A stretch of DNA of 64,000 nt from Pontibacter pamirensis (GTDB lineage: Bacteria > Bacteroidota > Bacteroidia > Cytophagales > Hymenobacteraceae): positions 156,151-220,150 of the forward strand of contig NZ_SSNI01000005.1 of assembly GCF_010015475.1 (NCBI RefSeq), given 5' to 3'. The stretch's first letter is position 1. Every line of letters begins with the position of its first letter. The notes beneath the pieces are model-generated. The model searched no databases. It worked only from the letters and a program-made list of their open reading frames with translations, and had not been told where the DNA came from. Made by a program: the position numbers and the translations under genes. This document shows, one piece after another, positions 41,824 through 51,324 of the stretch.

Positions 41824-43092
41824 ATGAAATTGATATTTTCTCATCCTACAGGCAATGCTAATGTCCGGTCCGCAGCATCAGGGTTTATGGAAGCAAATTT
41901 GTTAGATGCATTTCATACTGCAGTAGCATCTTTCCCCGGCAGCTTTCTGGATCGTCTGGGTGGGTTTGGGCCTCTTTCTGAAATTCGTAGACGCCGCTTT
42001 GATCCGGCTCTAAGAACAGTTACTAAAATGTGGCCTTGGCATGAGGTAGGCAGAATTGCTGCATCAAGGGTAGGCTTAACGAAGTTAATAGAGCATGAGA
42101 GAGGGGTATTCTGTATTGATGCAGTTTATCAAGATTTGGACCGGCGTGTGGCAAATTCTCTGCAAAACACATCTAGTCGTGGAGCGAGTATGATCTATGC
42201 CTATGAAGATGGCGCTGTCGCTTCATTTCGTGTAGCTAAGAGATTAGGAATGCGGTGCTTGTATGACTTGCCTACTGGCCATTGGAGGGCGGCAAGGCGT
42301 CTTTTGGAAAAAGAGTCTGAGCGCTGGCCGGAATGGTTGTCAACAATGACAGGGTTCAAAGACTCTGAGGCAAAGCTTGCACGTAAAGATGAGGAATTAC
42401 ATTTAGCCGATCGCATCTTTGTTGCCAGTCAATTTACGGCCAAGACGCTTGTAGAATATCCAGGTATAATTGCACCGGTGGAGGTGATTCCATATGGTTT
42501 TCCTCCAACAGCAGCCCCAAAAGAATATGAAGCGTTATCTGGTTCCCGCCCTTTGCGACTCTTATTCGTAGGAAAACTAACACAGCAAAAGGGAGTTGCC
42601 GATCTTTTCGCTGTGGTAAAAGCTTTAGGACGTCATGTTGAACTTACAGTAGTTGGGCATAAGCCCAACAATGATTGCCTCGCGTTAAATAAAGCATTAA
42701 CTACGTGCATGTGGATTCCTTCCCTACATCATGAAGGGATACTGAAAATCATGAGAGAGCACGACATTTTAGTATTCCCATCACTATTCGATGGATTTGG
42801 ACTTGTGATTGCTGAGGCCATGTCTCAAGGCACTCCGGTCATTGCTTCAGACAGATCTGCAGGTCCTGAGCTTATCAGTCATGGACATGATGGGTGGATA
42901 GTAGAGGCCGGCTCAACTGCTTCCCTTCAGGAAGTAGTTGAAGAGGTACTCAAACACCCCGAGTTGATCGCTGAAATCGGACAAGAGGCAATGAGAACTG
43001 CGAATAACAGATCATGGGAAGTATATAAGAGGGAATTAACAGCGGCAGTACTAAAACATTTTGTATCATTGGATCATAAAGATATGGTCTAA
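41824..43092 (+). CDS. Family 4 glycosyltransferase
   Basis: A 422-residue GT-B retaining glycosyltransferase. The C-terminal domain is complete: VEVIPYGFPP, then LRLLFVGKLTQQKGVADLFAVVKAL (donor phosphate-binding), VVGHKPN and FPSLFDGFGLVIAEAMSQGTPVIASDRSAGPELI with both Glu residues of the EX7E motif (G-F-G-L-V-I-A-E). The N-terminal half is acceptor-specific and has no recognisable signature. ATG at 41824. It is part of the compact group 40074-44499. Confidence 0.92.
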   Translation: MKLIFSHPTGNANVRSAASGFMEANLLDAFHTAVASFPGSFLDRLGGFGPLSEIRRRRFDPALRTVTKMWPWHEVGRIAASRVGLTKLIEHERGVFCIDAVYQDLDRRVANSLQNTSSRGASMIYAYEDGAVASFRVAKRLGMRCLYDLPTGHWRAARRLLEKESERWPEWLSTMTGFKDSEAKLARKDEELHLADRIFVASQFTAKTLVEYPGIIAPVEVIPYGFPPTAAPKEYEALSGSRPLRLLFVGKLTQQKGVADLFAVVKALGRHVELTVVGHKPNNDCLALNKALTTCMWIPSLHHEGILKIMREHDILVFPSLFDGFGLVIAEAMSQGTPVIASDRSAGPELISHGHDGWIVEAGSTASLQEVVEEVLKHPELIAEIGQEAMRTANNRSWEVYKRELTAAVLKHFVSLDHKDMV

Positions 43093-43128
43093 AAGAAGCA
43101 GAAACTTACTCTCAATCCAAGCACTATT

Positions 43129-44499
43129 ATGACACCTATTTCTAAGAGAAGAGAGGCTTTGGGGGCTGTATATGCTACAGGTAAGCAAAGGCATGTTATT
43201 AAATCTGGAGAGACTTCTTCTAAAAGTGACTTACTTTTACTTAGAAGAGGAGTTTGGTTATACTTTTTTTTGCTACTGTTTGAGGGGGCATTACGAAAAT
43301 GGTTTCTACCAGGTTTGGCAACACCGTTACTGATAGTACGGGATCCTCTAGCCTTGTGGTTGGTGTTGTCTGTTTGGCAAAAGGGTTTGCTTCCTAGTAA
43401 TATATTTATGGCAGGCATGATAACAGTTGGTGTCCTCGGAATGTTTACCGCTGTTTTTGTTGGACATGGTAACATTTTTGTTGCCTTATATGGAGCTCGC
43501 ATTTTTTTCATACACTTTCCCTTCATTTTCGTGATAGGACGTGTTTTCAATCGCGCAGATGTACTGAAGCTAGGAAAGTACACACTTTGGATAGCTATAC
43601 CCATGACGGTACTAATTGCGCTGCAATTCTACAGTCCACAGTCAGCATGGGTGAACAGAGGAGTTGGTGGTGATTTGTCCGGAGCTGGTTTTGGGGGTGC
43701 CATGGGATACTTCCGCCCTCCTGCTACTTTCTCTTTTACCAATGGAACCACACTTTTTTATGGGCTAGTTGCCTGCTTCGTATTTTATTTTTGGTTTCAA
43801 TTGAAAGGCATTAATCGGTTAGTACTAATAGTTGCTACAGTGGCACTCTTAGCCGCCATTCCTCTATCTATCAGTCGTACTCTTTTCTTTCAAGTTATTA
43901 TTTCATTGATATTTTCAATTGTCGCTGCTTCAAGAGATTCTCGTTATTTCGGACGAATGGTTCTTTCTTGTTTGGCTGGCTTCATTACATTAGCTATTTT
44001 AAGTCAGACAATTTTTTTTCAAACCGCAACAGAGGCCTTTTTTGCGCGTTTTGATTCTGCGAATAAACAGGAGGGAGGATTAGATGGTGTATTGTTTGAT
44101 CGCTATTTAGGAGGGTTGATTGGAGCCTTAACTAATTCCTCCGAGATACCTTTCTTTGGTTACGGTTTAGGAATGGGAACCAATGTAGGAAGTATGTTAT
44201 TGGCCGGAAAACAAGTATTTCTCATTGCTGAAGAAGAATGGGCAAGAACGGTTGGAGAATTAGGCCCTCTGCTAGGACTTTCTGTAATAGCTCTGCGCTT
44301 AGGCTTGAGTATCAAACTTACACAAGCATGTTATTATAAATTAAACCAAAATAACATTTTGCCTTGGATGTTGCTAAGCTTAGGGCTTTTAACCATACCC
44401 CAGGCACAATGGGCACAGCCAACATCTTTAGGCTTTTCTGTACTTATCGCTGGGCTCATTATTGCTTCCTTACGAGTGCCTGAACAAGATGCACCTTAG
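43129..44499 (+). CDS. Wzy-like O-antigen/exopolysaccharide polymerase
   Basis: A 456-residue integral membrane protein with about 11-12 transmembrane helices and a large periplasmic loop (about residues 170-200, HGWGGDL-like NRGVGGDLSGAGFGGAMGYFRPPATFSFTN). This arrangement and the helix LRKWFLPGLATPLLIVRDPLALWLV fit polymerases of the Wzy/WaaL class. Another loop around 300-345 has RFDSANKQEGGLDGVLFDRYLGG and FGYGLGMGTNVG. With the flippase and the Wzc-like regulator it completes the Wzy-dependent apparatus; it is the only Wzy candidate in the window. It is 36 bases after the family 4 glycosyltransferase. Confidence 0.82.
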   Translation: MTPISKRREALGAVYATGKQRHVIKSGETSSKSDLLLLRRGVWLYFFLLLFEGALRKWFLPGLATPLLIVRDPLALWLVLSVWQKGLLPSNIFMAGMITVGVLGMFTAVFVGHGNIFVALYGARIFFIHFPFIFVIGRVFNRADVLKLGKYTLWIAIPMTVLIALQFYSPQSAWVNRGVGGDLSGAGFGGAMGYFRPPATFSFTNGTTLFYGLVACFVFYFWFQLKGINRLVLIVATVALLAAIPLSISRTLFFQVIISLIFSIVAASRDSRYFGRMVLSCLAGFITLAILSQTIFFQTATEAFFARFDSANKQEGGLDGVLFDRYLGGLIGALTNSSEIPFFGYGLGMGTNVGSMLLAGKQVFLIAEEEWARTVGELGPLLGLSVIALRLGLSIKLTQACYYKLNQNNILPWMLLSLGLLTIPQAQWAQPTSLGFSVLIAGLIIASLRVPEQDAP

Positions 44500-44533
44500 C
44501 TACCATATTCATGATCGCAATTGAAAATTTCAT

Positions 44534-45415
44534 ATGAACATAGCATTCTGTATTAATCATTTTGGTATGATAGGATTGGGAACTACGGTTCTTTCTCTTC
44601 TCCGCAATTGTTCGCATCCGGAAAAACTAGTGCTCTGTTTTTTATGTGCCGAATTATCAGACGATGATAAAATGCAGATAAATAAACTTCTACTAAGGAA
44701 GAGTTTTGAAGGCACCTTCAAACTTATAGAGTTTGACCCAGTCTCACATTTTGGTTCTTTGAACTCGCTACATGGAGACTGGACAACATATGGCCGCTTA
44801 TTGTTGCCGGACTTTATTGAAGCTGAACAGGTGCTTTACCTAGATTCAGATCTAGTGCTTGAGTTAGATGTATTAGAATTAAGTAATTTTGATTTCAAAG
44901 GTAATGCGATTGCGGCAGTTGGAGGAGGAAAATTCAAGTATGCATTAGGAAGTGATTTTTATATAGGAAAAGCTAAAATAATGCCAGACGTTGAATATTT
45001 CAACGCAAGAGTTTTGTTGATGGACTTAACAATGTGGCGTTACTCTAAAATAAAGGAAAGGTGCCTTGAAATAGCTAACTTGTATCCTCTAGAACTTCCA
45101 TCACATGATCAATCAATTTTAAATATATTCTGTTTAGGCAAATTTGCGAAGCTTCCAATGTCATTCAATTGCGCATGGCTTTCTTATGAGTCAAAACCAA
45201 ATAATTCTGACAACATGATTTTACATTTTGTTGGTTCTCCAAAATCATGGGACACTTTGGGGCAACTCATTCACAATGGGTATCAAACATGGATGAAGTA
45301 TACTGATCAAGAGTGGCTAGATTATTTCAATCCAATAATAATTAACAGTTTACATAGAATGTGGAAACTGCGACGTTCGTACACCCGATGCATCATCAAT
45401 AAGCTTCTAAATTAA
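44534..45415 (+). CDS. Family 8 glycosyltransferase
   Basis: A 293-residue GT-A retaining enzyme. The metal-binding motif is YLDSDLVLELD (DxD, about residue 107), preceded by TTYGRLLLPDFIEAEQVL, the conserved strand of the family. VEYFNARVLLMDLTMWR and PSHDQSILNIF give the acceptor-side and nucleotide motifs (DQ), and MILHFVGSPKSWD has the C-terminal H-x-x-G-x-x-K-P/S-W signature. It probably transfers galactose or glucose. ATG at 44534. Confidence 0.93.
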   Translation: MNIAFCINHFGMIGLGTTVLSLLRNCSHPEKLVLCFLCAELSDDDKMQINKLLLRKSFEGTFKLIEFDPVSHFGSLNSLHGDWTTYGRLLLPDFIEAEQVLYLDSDLVLELDVLELSNFDFKGNAIAAVGGGKFKYALGSDFYIGKAKIMPDVEYFNARVLLMDLTMWRYSKIKERCLEIANLYPLELPSHDQSILNIFCLGKFAKLPMSFNCAWLSYESKPNNSDNMILHFVGSPKSWDTLGQLIHNGYQTWMKYTDQEWLDYFNPIIINSLHRMWKLRRSYTRCIINKLLN

Positions 45416-45496
45416 ATATAAAAAGTTTACCGGAACATGAAATTTAATTAAAAAATCCTCTGGTGCACAGAGAACGCTTATTTCACTGTATCTACC

Positions 45497-46675
45497 ATGA
45501 ATATTGTTTTCTTCAGTCATCCTTCTTTTCTTCATCACCAAAGTATGCCCCGCTTTTCGTTTATGCTGTCTAACGGGATGATTGCTCGCGGGCATAGTGT
45601 AAAAATACTCTCTCCAAAGGCTCTGGTATATACTCCGAATGCACCTGTAGTTTTTAGAAAGTGGTTGAGTTATATTGACCAATACTTACTATTCCCCTTA
45701 CAGGTGCGAAAGAGTATAAAAAGCTTTCCCGCTGATACATTATTTGTATTTACAGATCATGCATTAGGTCCTTGGGTGCCATTGGTAGCTGAGAGACCAC
45801 ACGTCATTCATTGCCATGATTTTTTAGCCCAGCGTTCTGCGCTTCAGGAGGTATCGGAAAACTCAGTAGGATGGACTGGCCGACAGTATCAGCAATTAAT
45901 CAGGTGGGGATATACGCATGGTAAAAATTTTATATCTGTTTCACAGAAGACCAAAGAGGACCTGCATCGGTTTCTCACATACCAGCCATATTCCTCAGAA
46001 GTAGTTTATAATGGGTTAAATCAGTTGTTTGTGCCCAGTAGCATAGCAAAGGCAAGGGTGATTATGGTAAAAAAATTCAAGATCCAAGTTTCGAATGGAT
46101 ACTTTCTTCATGTTGGTGGTAACCAGTGGTATAAGAATCGACGTGGTGTAATAGAAATATACAATGCCTGGCGTGCAACAGCTAAATTAAGCATTCCCCT
46201 TATATTGATAGGTGAACCTCCATCAAATAACTTAGCAGACATTATCAGGAATTCACCTTTCTTTGCTGACATCTATGTATTATCTGGTGTTGGCGATAAA
46301 TACATTCCCCTGGCGTACACAGGAGCTTCTGCTTTTGTCTTTCCTTCGCTTGCAGAAGGTTTCGGTTGGCCTATCGCTGAAGCTATGGCTTCAGCATGCC
46401 CTGTTATCACCACAAATGAAGCTCCTATGACAGAAGTTGCTGGAGATGCTGGTTTTTTTATTCCACGTCGCCCTGATAATAATGACGCTGCAAAGGTATG
46501 GGCTGCAGAGGCCGCAAAGGTATTGGACACCGTTCTTAGACTCTCTCCTACAGAACGACAAATCGTAATAGAAGCAGGCTTAACAAACGCAAAACGATTT
46601 AACACTGAATCTGTTTTAAACCAAATCGAAAAGATTTATGAGAATGTTTTAAAAGCTTCTTCTATTTCTACTTAA
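45497..46675 (+). CDS. Family 4 glycosyltransferase
   Basis: A 392-residue GT-B enzyme. The N-terminal domain starts MNIVFFSHPSFLHHQSMPRFSFMLSNGMIARGH, with the gene beginning 82 bases after the family 8 gene. The C-terminal domain has FLHVGGNQWYKNRRGVIEIYNAW, PLILIGEPPSNN and FVFPSLAEGFGWPIAEAMASACPVITTNEAPMTEVAGDAGFFI with the full EX7E motif. It ends 58 bases before the IS982-type element. A mannosyl- or glucosyltransferase role is likely; the donor is not known. Confidence 0.93.
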   Translation: MNIVFFSHPSFLHHQSMPRFSFMLSNGMIARGHSVKILSPKALVYTPNAPVVFRKWLSYIDQYLLFPLQVRKSIKSFPADTLFVFTDHALGPWVPLVAERPHVIHCHDFLAQRSALQEVSENSVGWTGRQYQQLIRWGYTHGKNFISVSQKTKEDLHRFLTYQPYSSEVVYNGLNQLFVPSSIAKARVIMVKKFKIQVSNGYFLHVGGNQWYKNRRGVIEIYNAWRATAKLSIPLILIGEPPSNNLADIIRNSPFFADIYVLSGVGDKYIPLAYTGASAFVFPSLAEGFGWPIAEAMASACPVITTNEAPMTEVAGDAGFFIPRRPDNNDAAKVWAAEAAKVLDTVLRLSPTERQIVIEAGLTNAKRFNTESVLNQIEKIYENVLKASSIST

Positions 46676-46785
46676 CAAGCTTTAAGATGCACAAATATAT
46701 CTATCTTATTATTAGAAAATTATTATTATTTTAACGTGAACTCGGGAAATAAATAGGTTTAATCAGCTATCTGCGCAACAAAAAA

Positions 46786-46837
46786 GGCCAAGGATTAGGT
46801 AGAACTATTGCCTCATATTTCACCTAAATCCTTAGCC
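46786..46837 (+). promoter_or_regulatory. Hairpin upstream of the IS982 transposase
   Basis: ggccaaggattaggt (46786-46800) can pair with acctaaatccttagcc (46822-46837) with one bulge. It lies between the left end and the transposase start, the place where many IS elements form a hairpin that lowers transposase expression from outside transcripts. The role here is inference from position. Confidence 0.45.
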
Positions 46838-46870
46838 TTATGCACTTTATCATAAATACTGCCAAGGTGG

Positions 46871-47745
46871 TTGAAGTGCTTTAGCTTCATTGACGATTTC
46901 TGCCAGGAGGTGCAGGAGTATTTCGCCTCACATCCGCTGCCAAAGGGGCTCTCAGAGAAGCACCCTGCCGGCAGGAGGCCCTCCCTTTCCGAGAGCGAGG
47001 TGCTCACCGTCCTAGTGCTCTACCACCTCTCGGGCTTCAAGTGCTTCGAGTACTACTATGAGCGCCTGGTGCTCGGGGAGTTGAGGAGCTTCTTTCCTCG
47101 GGCTGTTTCTTATACGCAGTTCCTCTCGCTGGCCCGCCAGGCCTGCTTCCATGCCTTTCTGCTGGCCCAGTGCCGCTGCAGCCTCTCGGAGAGAACCAAC
47201 CACTACTACATCGACTCCAAGAAGCTGCCCGTCTGCCACAACCTCCGCATTCATCAGCACAGTGTCTTCGAGGGGATAGCCGCGCGGGGCAAGGGATCCA
47301 CCGGCTGGTTTTATGGCCTCAAGCTGCACCTGCTCATAAAAGAGCACGGGCAACTGGCGCGCCTGCTCCTCACCCCGGCCAACGTGGCCGACAACCACCA
47401 CCAGGTGCTGGAGTATCTGCTCGAAGGGCTGAAGGGTAAGTGCTATGGAGACAGAGGCTATCTCTCCCCCTGCTGGAGGAACTGCTGGAGAAGGGCCTGC
47501 ACCTGGTGGCTAAAATCAGGAAGAACATGAAAAACATGCTCCCCACGCTGCAGGACAAGCTCAACCTGATCAAGAGGAGAGGCATAGAGGCCGTCAATGA
47601 CATCCTGATGACTGTTTGCGACATCGACCACACCCGCCACAGAAACCCGCTAAGCGCACTGGTCCACATCCTCTCAGGTCTGACCGCCTACACCTTTCTC
47701 GACCACAAAAACACAAGATTCAATCCTGCTAGAACACTGGCTTAA
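46871..47745 (+). pseudogene. IS982-family transposase, frameshifted
   Basis: The first frame (46871-47530) encodes a DDE transposase with the N-terminal helix-turn-helix part and the IS982 core YYIDSKKLPVCHN, VFEGIAARGKGSTGWFYGLKLHL, and LLTPANVADN; then it reads GDRGYLSPCWRN and goes wrong. The second frame, in -1 phase, continues PLLEELLEKGLHLVAKIRKNMK... to NPARTLA, ending at 47745. The switch is in a run of five C at 47466-47470, so loss of one C would explain it; a programmed -1 shift is possible but is not usual in IS982. There is no ATG at the start, the first codon being TTG at 46871. The fused length (about 290 residues) is normal for the family. Confidence 0.85.
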
Positions 47746-47996
47746 TTCCCGAGTTCATGTTAATTTATATTCATATAAGCTTTTACAACAATCACCTTCA
47801 AAAGAAAATAATATTACCTGTAACACATCCTTTACATAAAGGTTAAGCTACTTAACATTCATAAATTTAAATCTAACAATATATATTATAGATTTTATGG
47901 TAAATATTTAAAGTATTTATAAATTAGGTGCAATGTTATTGCTCTACTCATACCTTCTTCACTATGAATCTTCGACACCAACCAAATTATTTTAAT

Positions 47997-48890
47997 ATGA
48001 AAGCTAAAATTTCATCTTATCTGCTGCCTGATGCACCAGTAGTGGAAGCTGACAACTACTTGGAGTGTCCTATCGAAGATCAATCTGAAGGATTGAGGGC
48101 AAACATTTATTACTTTAACCATCCCGAGTGGGCTGAAGAATATCTTACCTACTGCCATAGAAGTGAGGCTTTCAGAAGTAGGTGGTCTGCTGCCGTGGGA
48201 GACTGGACAGATAAAATTGTAGTGGACATTGGTTGTGGTCCTGGAAATATCTATGCTACTCTTCAGGGAAAGCCAAAGCTTCTTATAGGTGTAGATGTAG
48301 CTCCTGGCTCATTACTACTAGCAGGAAAGCAGGGCTACATCCCTCTTTTAGCTGATGCAACAAAACTTCCTTTTGTTTCAGAATTTGCAGATGTTGTCGT
48401 GCTGAATGCTGCCCTCCATCACTGCGAGGATATGGAGGGAATATTGAAAGAAGCAGCCCGACTTGTAAAACCAGGTGGAACAATTGTAACTGATCACGAT
48501 CCACAGCTTAGCGCCTGGAATTATAAAGGCTTTGCAAAATTACTCTGGAATGCCAGATTATATATTTATAAATTTACAGGCCACGGCTTTCATAAAACTG
48601 ATAGCCAGCAGTCCTGGGGCTTGAAATGTGAAATTCACCATAAGCCTGGACACGGCGTGACAAAAAATTTCTTCTTCAAAACCTTGTCTCCTCTTGGGTT
48701 TGAGGTGAATGTTTATCCTCATAATCATGATTTAGGCGCAGAGGTATTGCAGGGTAAAAAAGGAAAGGCAGAATTCAAGTATAGACTTGGTAACATCCTT
48801 TCAGGAAGAAACCCTGGTGCAGACCACAGTGCTCTTACATTGATGTGTGTAGCAAAAAAAAATGTTGAACATGCGAGCTGCCTGAATTAA
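47997..48890 (+). CDS. Class I SAM-dependent methyltransferase
   Basis: About 297 residues from the ATG at 47997 (MKAKISSYLLPDAPVVEADNY); an upstream ATG (47964) and a GTG (47928) in the same frame are alternatives, but they add only low-complexity residues. The SAM-binding motif I is KIVVDIGCGPGNIYATL, motif II GVDVAPGSL, and the later motifs FADVVVLNAALHHCED and GILKEAARLVKPGGTIVTDHDP are the Methyltransf_11/25 hallmarks. In this locus it likely methylates a sugar or a polymer end, although other roles are possible. It starts after the IS982 element, and is followed by a terminator. Confidence 0.87.
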   Translation: MKAKISSYLLPDAPVVEADNYLECPIEDQSEGLRANIYYFNHPEWAEEYLTYCHRSEAFRSRWSAAVGDWTDKIVVDIGCGPGNIYATLQGKPKLLIGVDVAPGSLLLAGKQGYIPLLADATKLPFVSEFADVVVLNAALHHCEDMEGILKEAARLVKPGGTIVTDHDPQLSAWNYKGFAKLLWNARLYIYKFTGHGFHKTDSQQSWGLKCEIHHKPGHGVTKNFFFKTLSPLGFEVNVYPHNHDLGAEVLQGKKGKAEFKYRLGNILSGRNPGADHSALTLMCVAKKNVEHASCLN

Positions 48891-48961
48891 ATAGGTTTAT
48901 AGCTGAAACTAAAGTTACATAGTTGTACAAATTGCCTGGGATATGAGTTCTGGCAAAAGTC

Positions 48962-49024
48962 AGTGCCTGCATAATATAATATGCCTTACTGATGAAGGTG
49001 TAGCATATATGCAGGCACTTTTAT
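48962..49024 (+). terminator. Rho-independent terminator after the methyltransferase gene
   Basis: A 12-bp stem, agtgcctgcata (48962-48973) with tatgcaggcact (49008-49019), with a 34-base loop and a following TTTTATAT run. It lies 70 bases after the methyltransferase stop, and fits a terminator in sense with the plus-strand genes. Confidence 0.7.
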
Positions 49025-49392
49025 ATTAGTAATAACCAGACTGAAAAGCTTTACGGCGCAAAAAAGCCTCAAGCAAAATTACCTGTTACCTTATATGCAT
49101 AAGCTGCAAATCAACAGAAAATTAATTATTTGTGATTATATTTATAAATATATGCATTAAATTTGTTTTAATCATTTTGATTTGTATATTGTATAAAGTC
49201 TAAGAAATCAGCTGTATTTATTTCATAAAAAAGATAAGCTACCGTAGCACAAAAGAAATTCCTTGATGTCATAGCTATAGTTGTATATAGCAATTCAAGG
49301 AAGTTTTTCCTTTTGAATCTGGATAGTAAACTGATTAGAAGGAAGTATGGCATCTTAATAAAGCTGCTGAACAGGAACGTGAATACTATCAA
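49025..49392. other. Intergenic gap upstream of a glycosyltransferase
   Basis: AT-rich. A 74-codon frame on the minus strand overlaps it but has no recognisable domain and ends at the next gene's start; I do not accept it as a gene. A promoter for the genes from 49393 is expected but cannot be marked. Confidence 0.4.
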
Positions 49393-50658
49393 ATGAAATT
49401 ATTACATGTAATTGGTAGCTTGAATCCTTTAACTGGTGGCCCTTGTCAGGTAATAAGGAGTATCGTGCCAGAGTTAGAAAGCCTTGGTATTACTAATGAA
49501 GTCGTTTGCCTTGATTCCCCTGAAGCACCTTTCATTGGAAAGGATTTATTCAAGCTATACTGCTTTGGGCCAGGCAAGACTTCGTGGTGCTACAGCAAAA
49601 TGCTATTGTCCTGGCTTTCGACTAACGTGAGCCGGTACGACTGTATCATTGTACATGGTTTGTGGCTCTACCATAGCTACGCTGTCTCGGCGGCGGTGCA
49701 ACAATTGAAAAATAAAAAGAAAAAAAGGGAGGGCCGGGTTCCGAAAGTGTATATCATGCCGCATGGTATGCTGGACCCATACTTTCAGCGGGCGCCAGAA
49801 AGAAAGCTAAAGGCCTTGCGCAATGTCTTTTATTGGGCATTGATTGAAGCGAAGGTAGTGAATGAGGCAGATGGTTTACTTTTTACCTGCCAGGAAGAAC
49901 TGCATCTTGCGCGTGAGACTTTCAAACCCTATAAACCTAAACAAGAAATCAGCGTTGGCTTAGGAATTGCGGCGCCCCCGCCTTATACCACTCAAATGAA
50001 GAGGGCTTTCCAGGAGAAGTGCCCAACCCTTCAAGACCAACCTTACATTCTTTTTCTCAGCAGAATTCATCAAAAAAAAGGGCTTGACCTGCTGTTAAGA
50101 GCATATAAAGAACTGGCAGGTGCAGTTCCGGAGTTTCAGACTGAGTTAGTAGATATGGGAGCAGGGGGGGATCAAATGAGAATGAATCACAGTGCAGCTA
50201 CTTCCTTGCCTAAACTGGTAGTAGCAGGTCCGGGAGAAGAAACTAGTTTTGGCCAGGAGGTGCTTGAACTTGTAGCTTCAAGTAAAGAATTACAAAGTGC
50301 TGTTTTTTTTACCGGCATGCTTTCGGGAGATGCAAAATGGGGTGCATTCTATGGATGTGAGGCTTTTGTGCTGCCCAGCCATCAGGAGAATTTTGGAATT
50401 GCTGTGGTGGAAGCATTAGCCTGTAACAAGCCTGTGCTCATTACAAAGCAAGTAAACATTTGGAGAGAAATACTGAATTTAGACGGTGCTTTAGTAGTAG
50501 ATGATACCCTGGAAGATGTGCAGAAGCTACTAAAGACATGGGTGAATTTATCATCAGATAAAAAAATACAACTAGGTCAGGGGGCAAGAAGTGCTTATGA
50601 AAGCTTTTTCTCCATCAATCAAATAGCAAGGCGCTTGGCTAAAGCTATTGCTGCTTAA
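49393..50658 (+). CDS. Family 4 glycosyltransferase
   Basis: A 421-residue GT-B enzyme. N-terminal: KLLHVIGSLNPLTGGPCQVIRSIVPELESLG, with the glycine-rich GGP acceptor loop. C-terminal: PYILFLSRIHQKKGLDLLLRAYKEL (donor phosphate-binding R-x-x-x-K-K-G), and FVLPSHQENFGIAVVEALACNKPVLIT with the EX7E motif (E of ENFG and E of VVEAL). It lies in a second assembly group (49393-54030) with an acetyltransferase and two other glycosyltransferases. Its 3' end overlaps the open frame of the next gene but not its likely ATG. Confidence 0.93.
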   Translation: MKLLHVIGSLNPLTGGPCQVIRSIVPELESLGITNEVVCLDSPEAPFIGKDLFKLYCFGPGKTSWCYSKMLLSWLSTNVSRYDCIIVHGLWLYHSYAVSAAVQQLKNKKKKREGRVPKVYIMPHGMLDPYFQRAPERKLKALRNVFYWALIEAKVVNEADGLLFTCQEELHLARETFKPYKPKQEISVGLGIAAPPPYTTQMKRAFQEKCPTLQDQPYILFLSRIHQKKGLDLLLRAYKELAGAVPEFQTELVDMGAGGDQMRMNHSAATSLPKLVVAGPGEETSFGQEVLELVASSKELQSAVFFTGMLSGDAKWGAFYGCEAFVLPSHQENFGIAVVEALACNKPVLITKQVNIWREILNLDGALVVDDTLEDVQKLLKTWVNLSSDKKIQLGQGARSAYESFFSINQIARRLAKAIAA

Positions 50659-50692
50659 CCCACGAAGAGGTTATTTTAAACCAGATGGCAGA

Positions 50693-51286
50693 ATGTATAA
50701 TCAGAATACTCATACAGGTGCTTCCTTTTCTCTGCGCAACAGGGGCGGAAGAGTAATATGGAACTTAGTATATGCTTTGCTATTTCAGTATTCTCCCAGG
50801 CCAATGCATCAGTGGAGGGCATTTCTGCTTCGTATGTTCGGAGCAAAGGTTGGCCACGGCGTTCACGTATACCCTAAGGTTAGTATTTGGGCACCTTGGA
50901 ACCTGGTACTAAAGGATAAATGTGGTGTTGCGAATGGTGCGAAACTTTACTCAATGGGAGAAATATCTATTGGCACGCAGGCAGTTGTCTCGCAGGGAGC
51001 ACATCTATGTGCTGGAACACATGATTATACAATACAAGGTTTCCCTCTTGTAACAATGCCTATTACTATAGGTGATAATGCCTGGCTTGCAGCAGAGACA
51101 TTTATACATCCGGGTATCACAGTCGGGGAAGGGTGTGTTATAGGTGCACGTTCTGTTGTGACTCAAGACATGCCAGCATGGATGGTATGCTCAGGTCATC
51201 CATGCAAGCCTCTAAAAGAGAGAATAATGTCAGGAAGTGGAAGGAGTAGTGCTGTTCCTCTGGAGCAAAGCAGCACTATACATTAG
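50693..51286 (+). CDS. WcaF-type left-handed beta-helix O-acetyltransferase
   Basis: About 197 residues. The frame is open from TTG at 50648, but the first ATG (50693, MYNQNTHTGASFSLRN) fits WcaF-like proteins. N-terminal helix: IWNLVYALLFQYSPRPMHQWRAFLLRMFGAKVG. The beta-helix follows (HVYPKVSIWAPWNLVLKDKCGVANGAKLYSMGEISIGTQAVVSQGAHLCAGTHDYT), with the catalytic His in AGTHDYT. The end VTVGEGCVIGARSVVTQDMPAWMVCSGHPCKPLKER is closely WcaF-like (colanic-acid acetyltransferase). It modifies a sugar of the repeat unit or its precursor. Confidence 0.9.
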   Translation: MYNQNTHTGASFSLRNRGGRVIWNLVYALLFQYSPRPMHQWRAFLLRMFGAKVGHGVHVYPKVSIWAPWNLVLKDKCGVANGAKLYSMGEISIGTQAVVSQGAHLCAGTHDYTIQGFPLVTMPITIGDNAWLAAETFIHPGITVGEGCVIGARSVVTQDMPAWMVCSGHPCKPLKERIMSGSGRSSAVPLEQSSTIH

Positions 51287-51324
51287 GAGGTGAAAGTTCT
51301 CGCAATCATTAATTTCAATACTCA

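Larger units (their letters stand above)
46734..47760 (+). mobile_element. IS982-family insertion sequence
   Basis: An element of about 1.03 kb with terminal inverted repeats acgtgaactcgggaa (46734-46748) and its reverse complement at 47746-47760 (one mismatch). Possible 4-base duplication TTAA overlaps the ends (46731-46734 / 47760-47763), but it is palindromic and could be chance. Its interior is much richer in G+C than the flanking locus, showing recent arrival. It carries one transposase frame, broken by a frameshift. A 203-bp element with the same ends lies at 31070-31272. Confidence 0.88.

Noticed and set aside
46731..46734. TTAA as a firm target duplication of the IS982 element
   Set aside because: The sequence is palindromic and overlaps the AT-rich ends, so the match could be chance; kept only as a possibility.
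49168..49392. 74-codon minus-strand hydrophobic frame
   Set aside because: No ribosome binding context, no domain, and it occupies the probable promoter of the glycosyltransferase starting at 49393.
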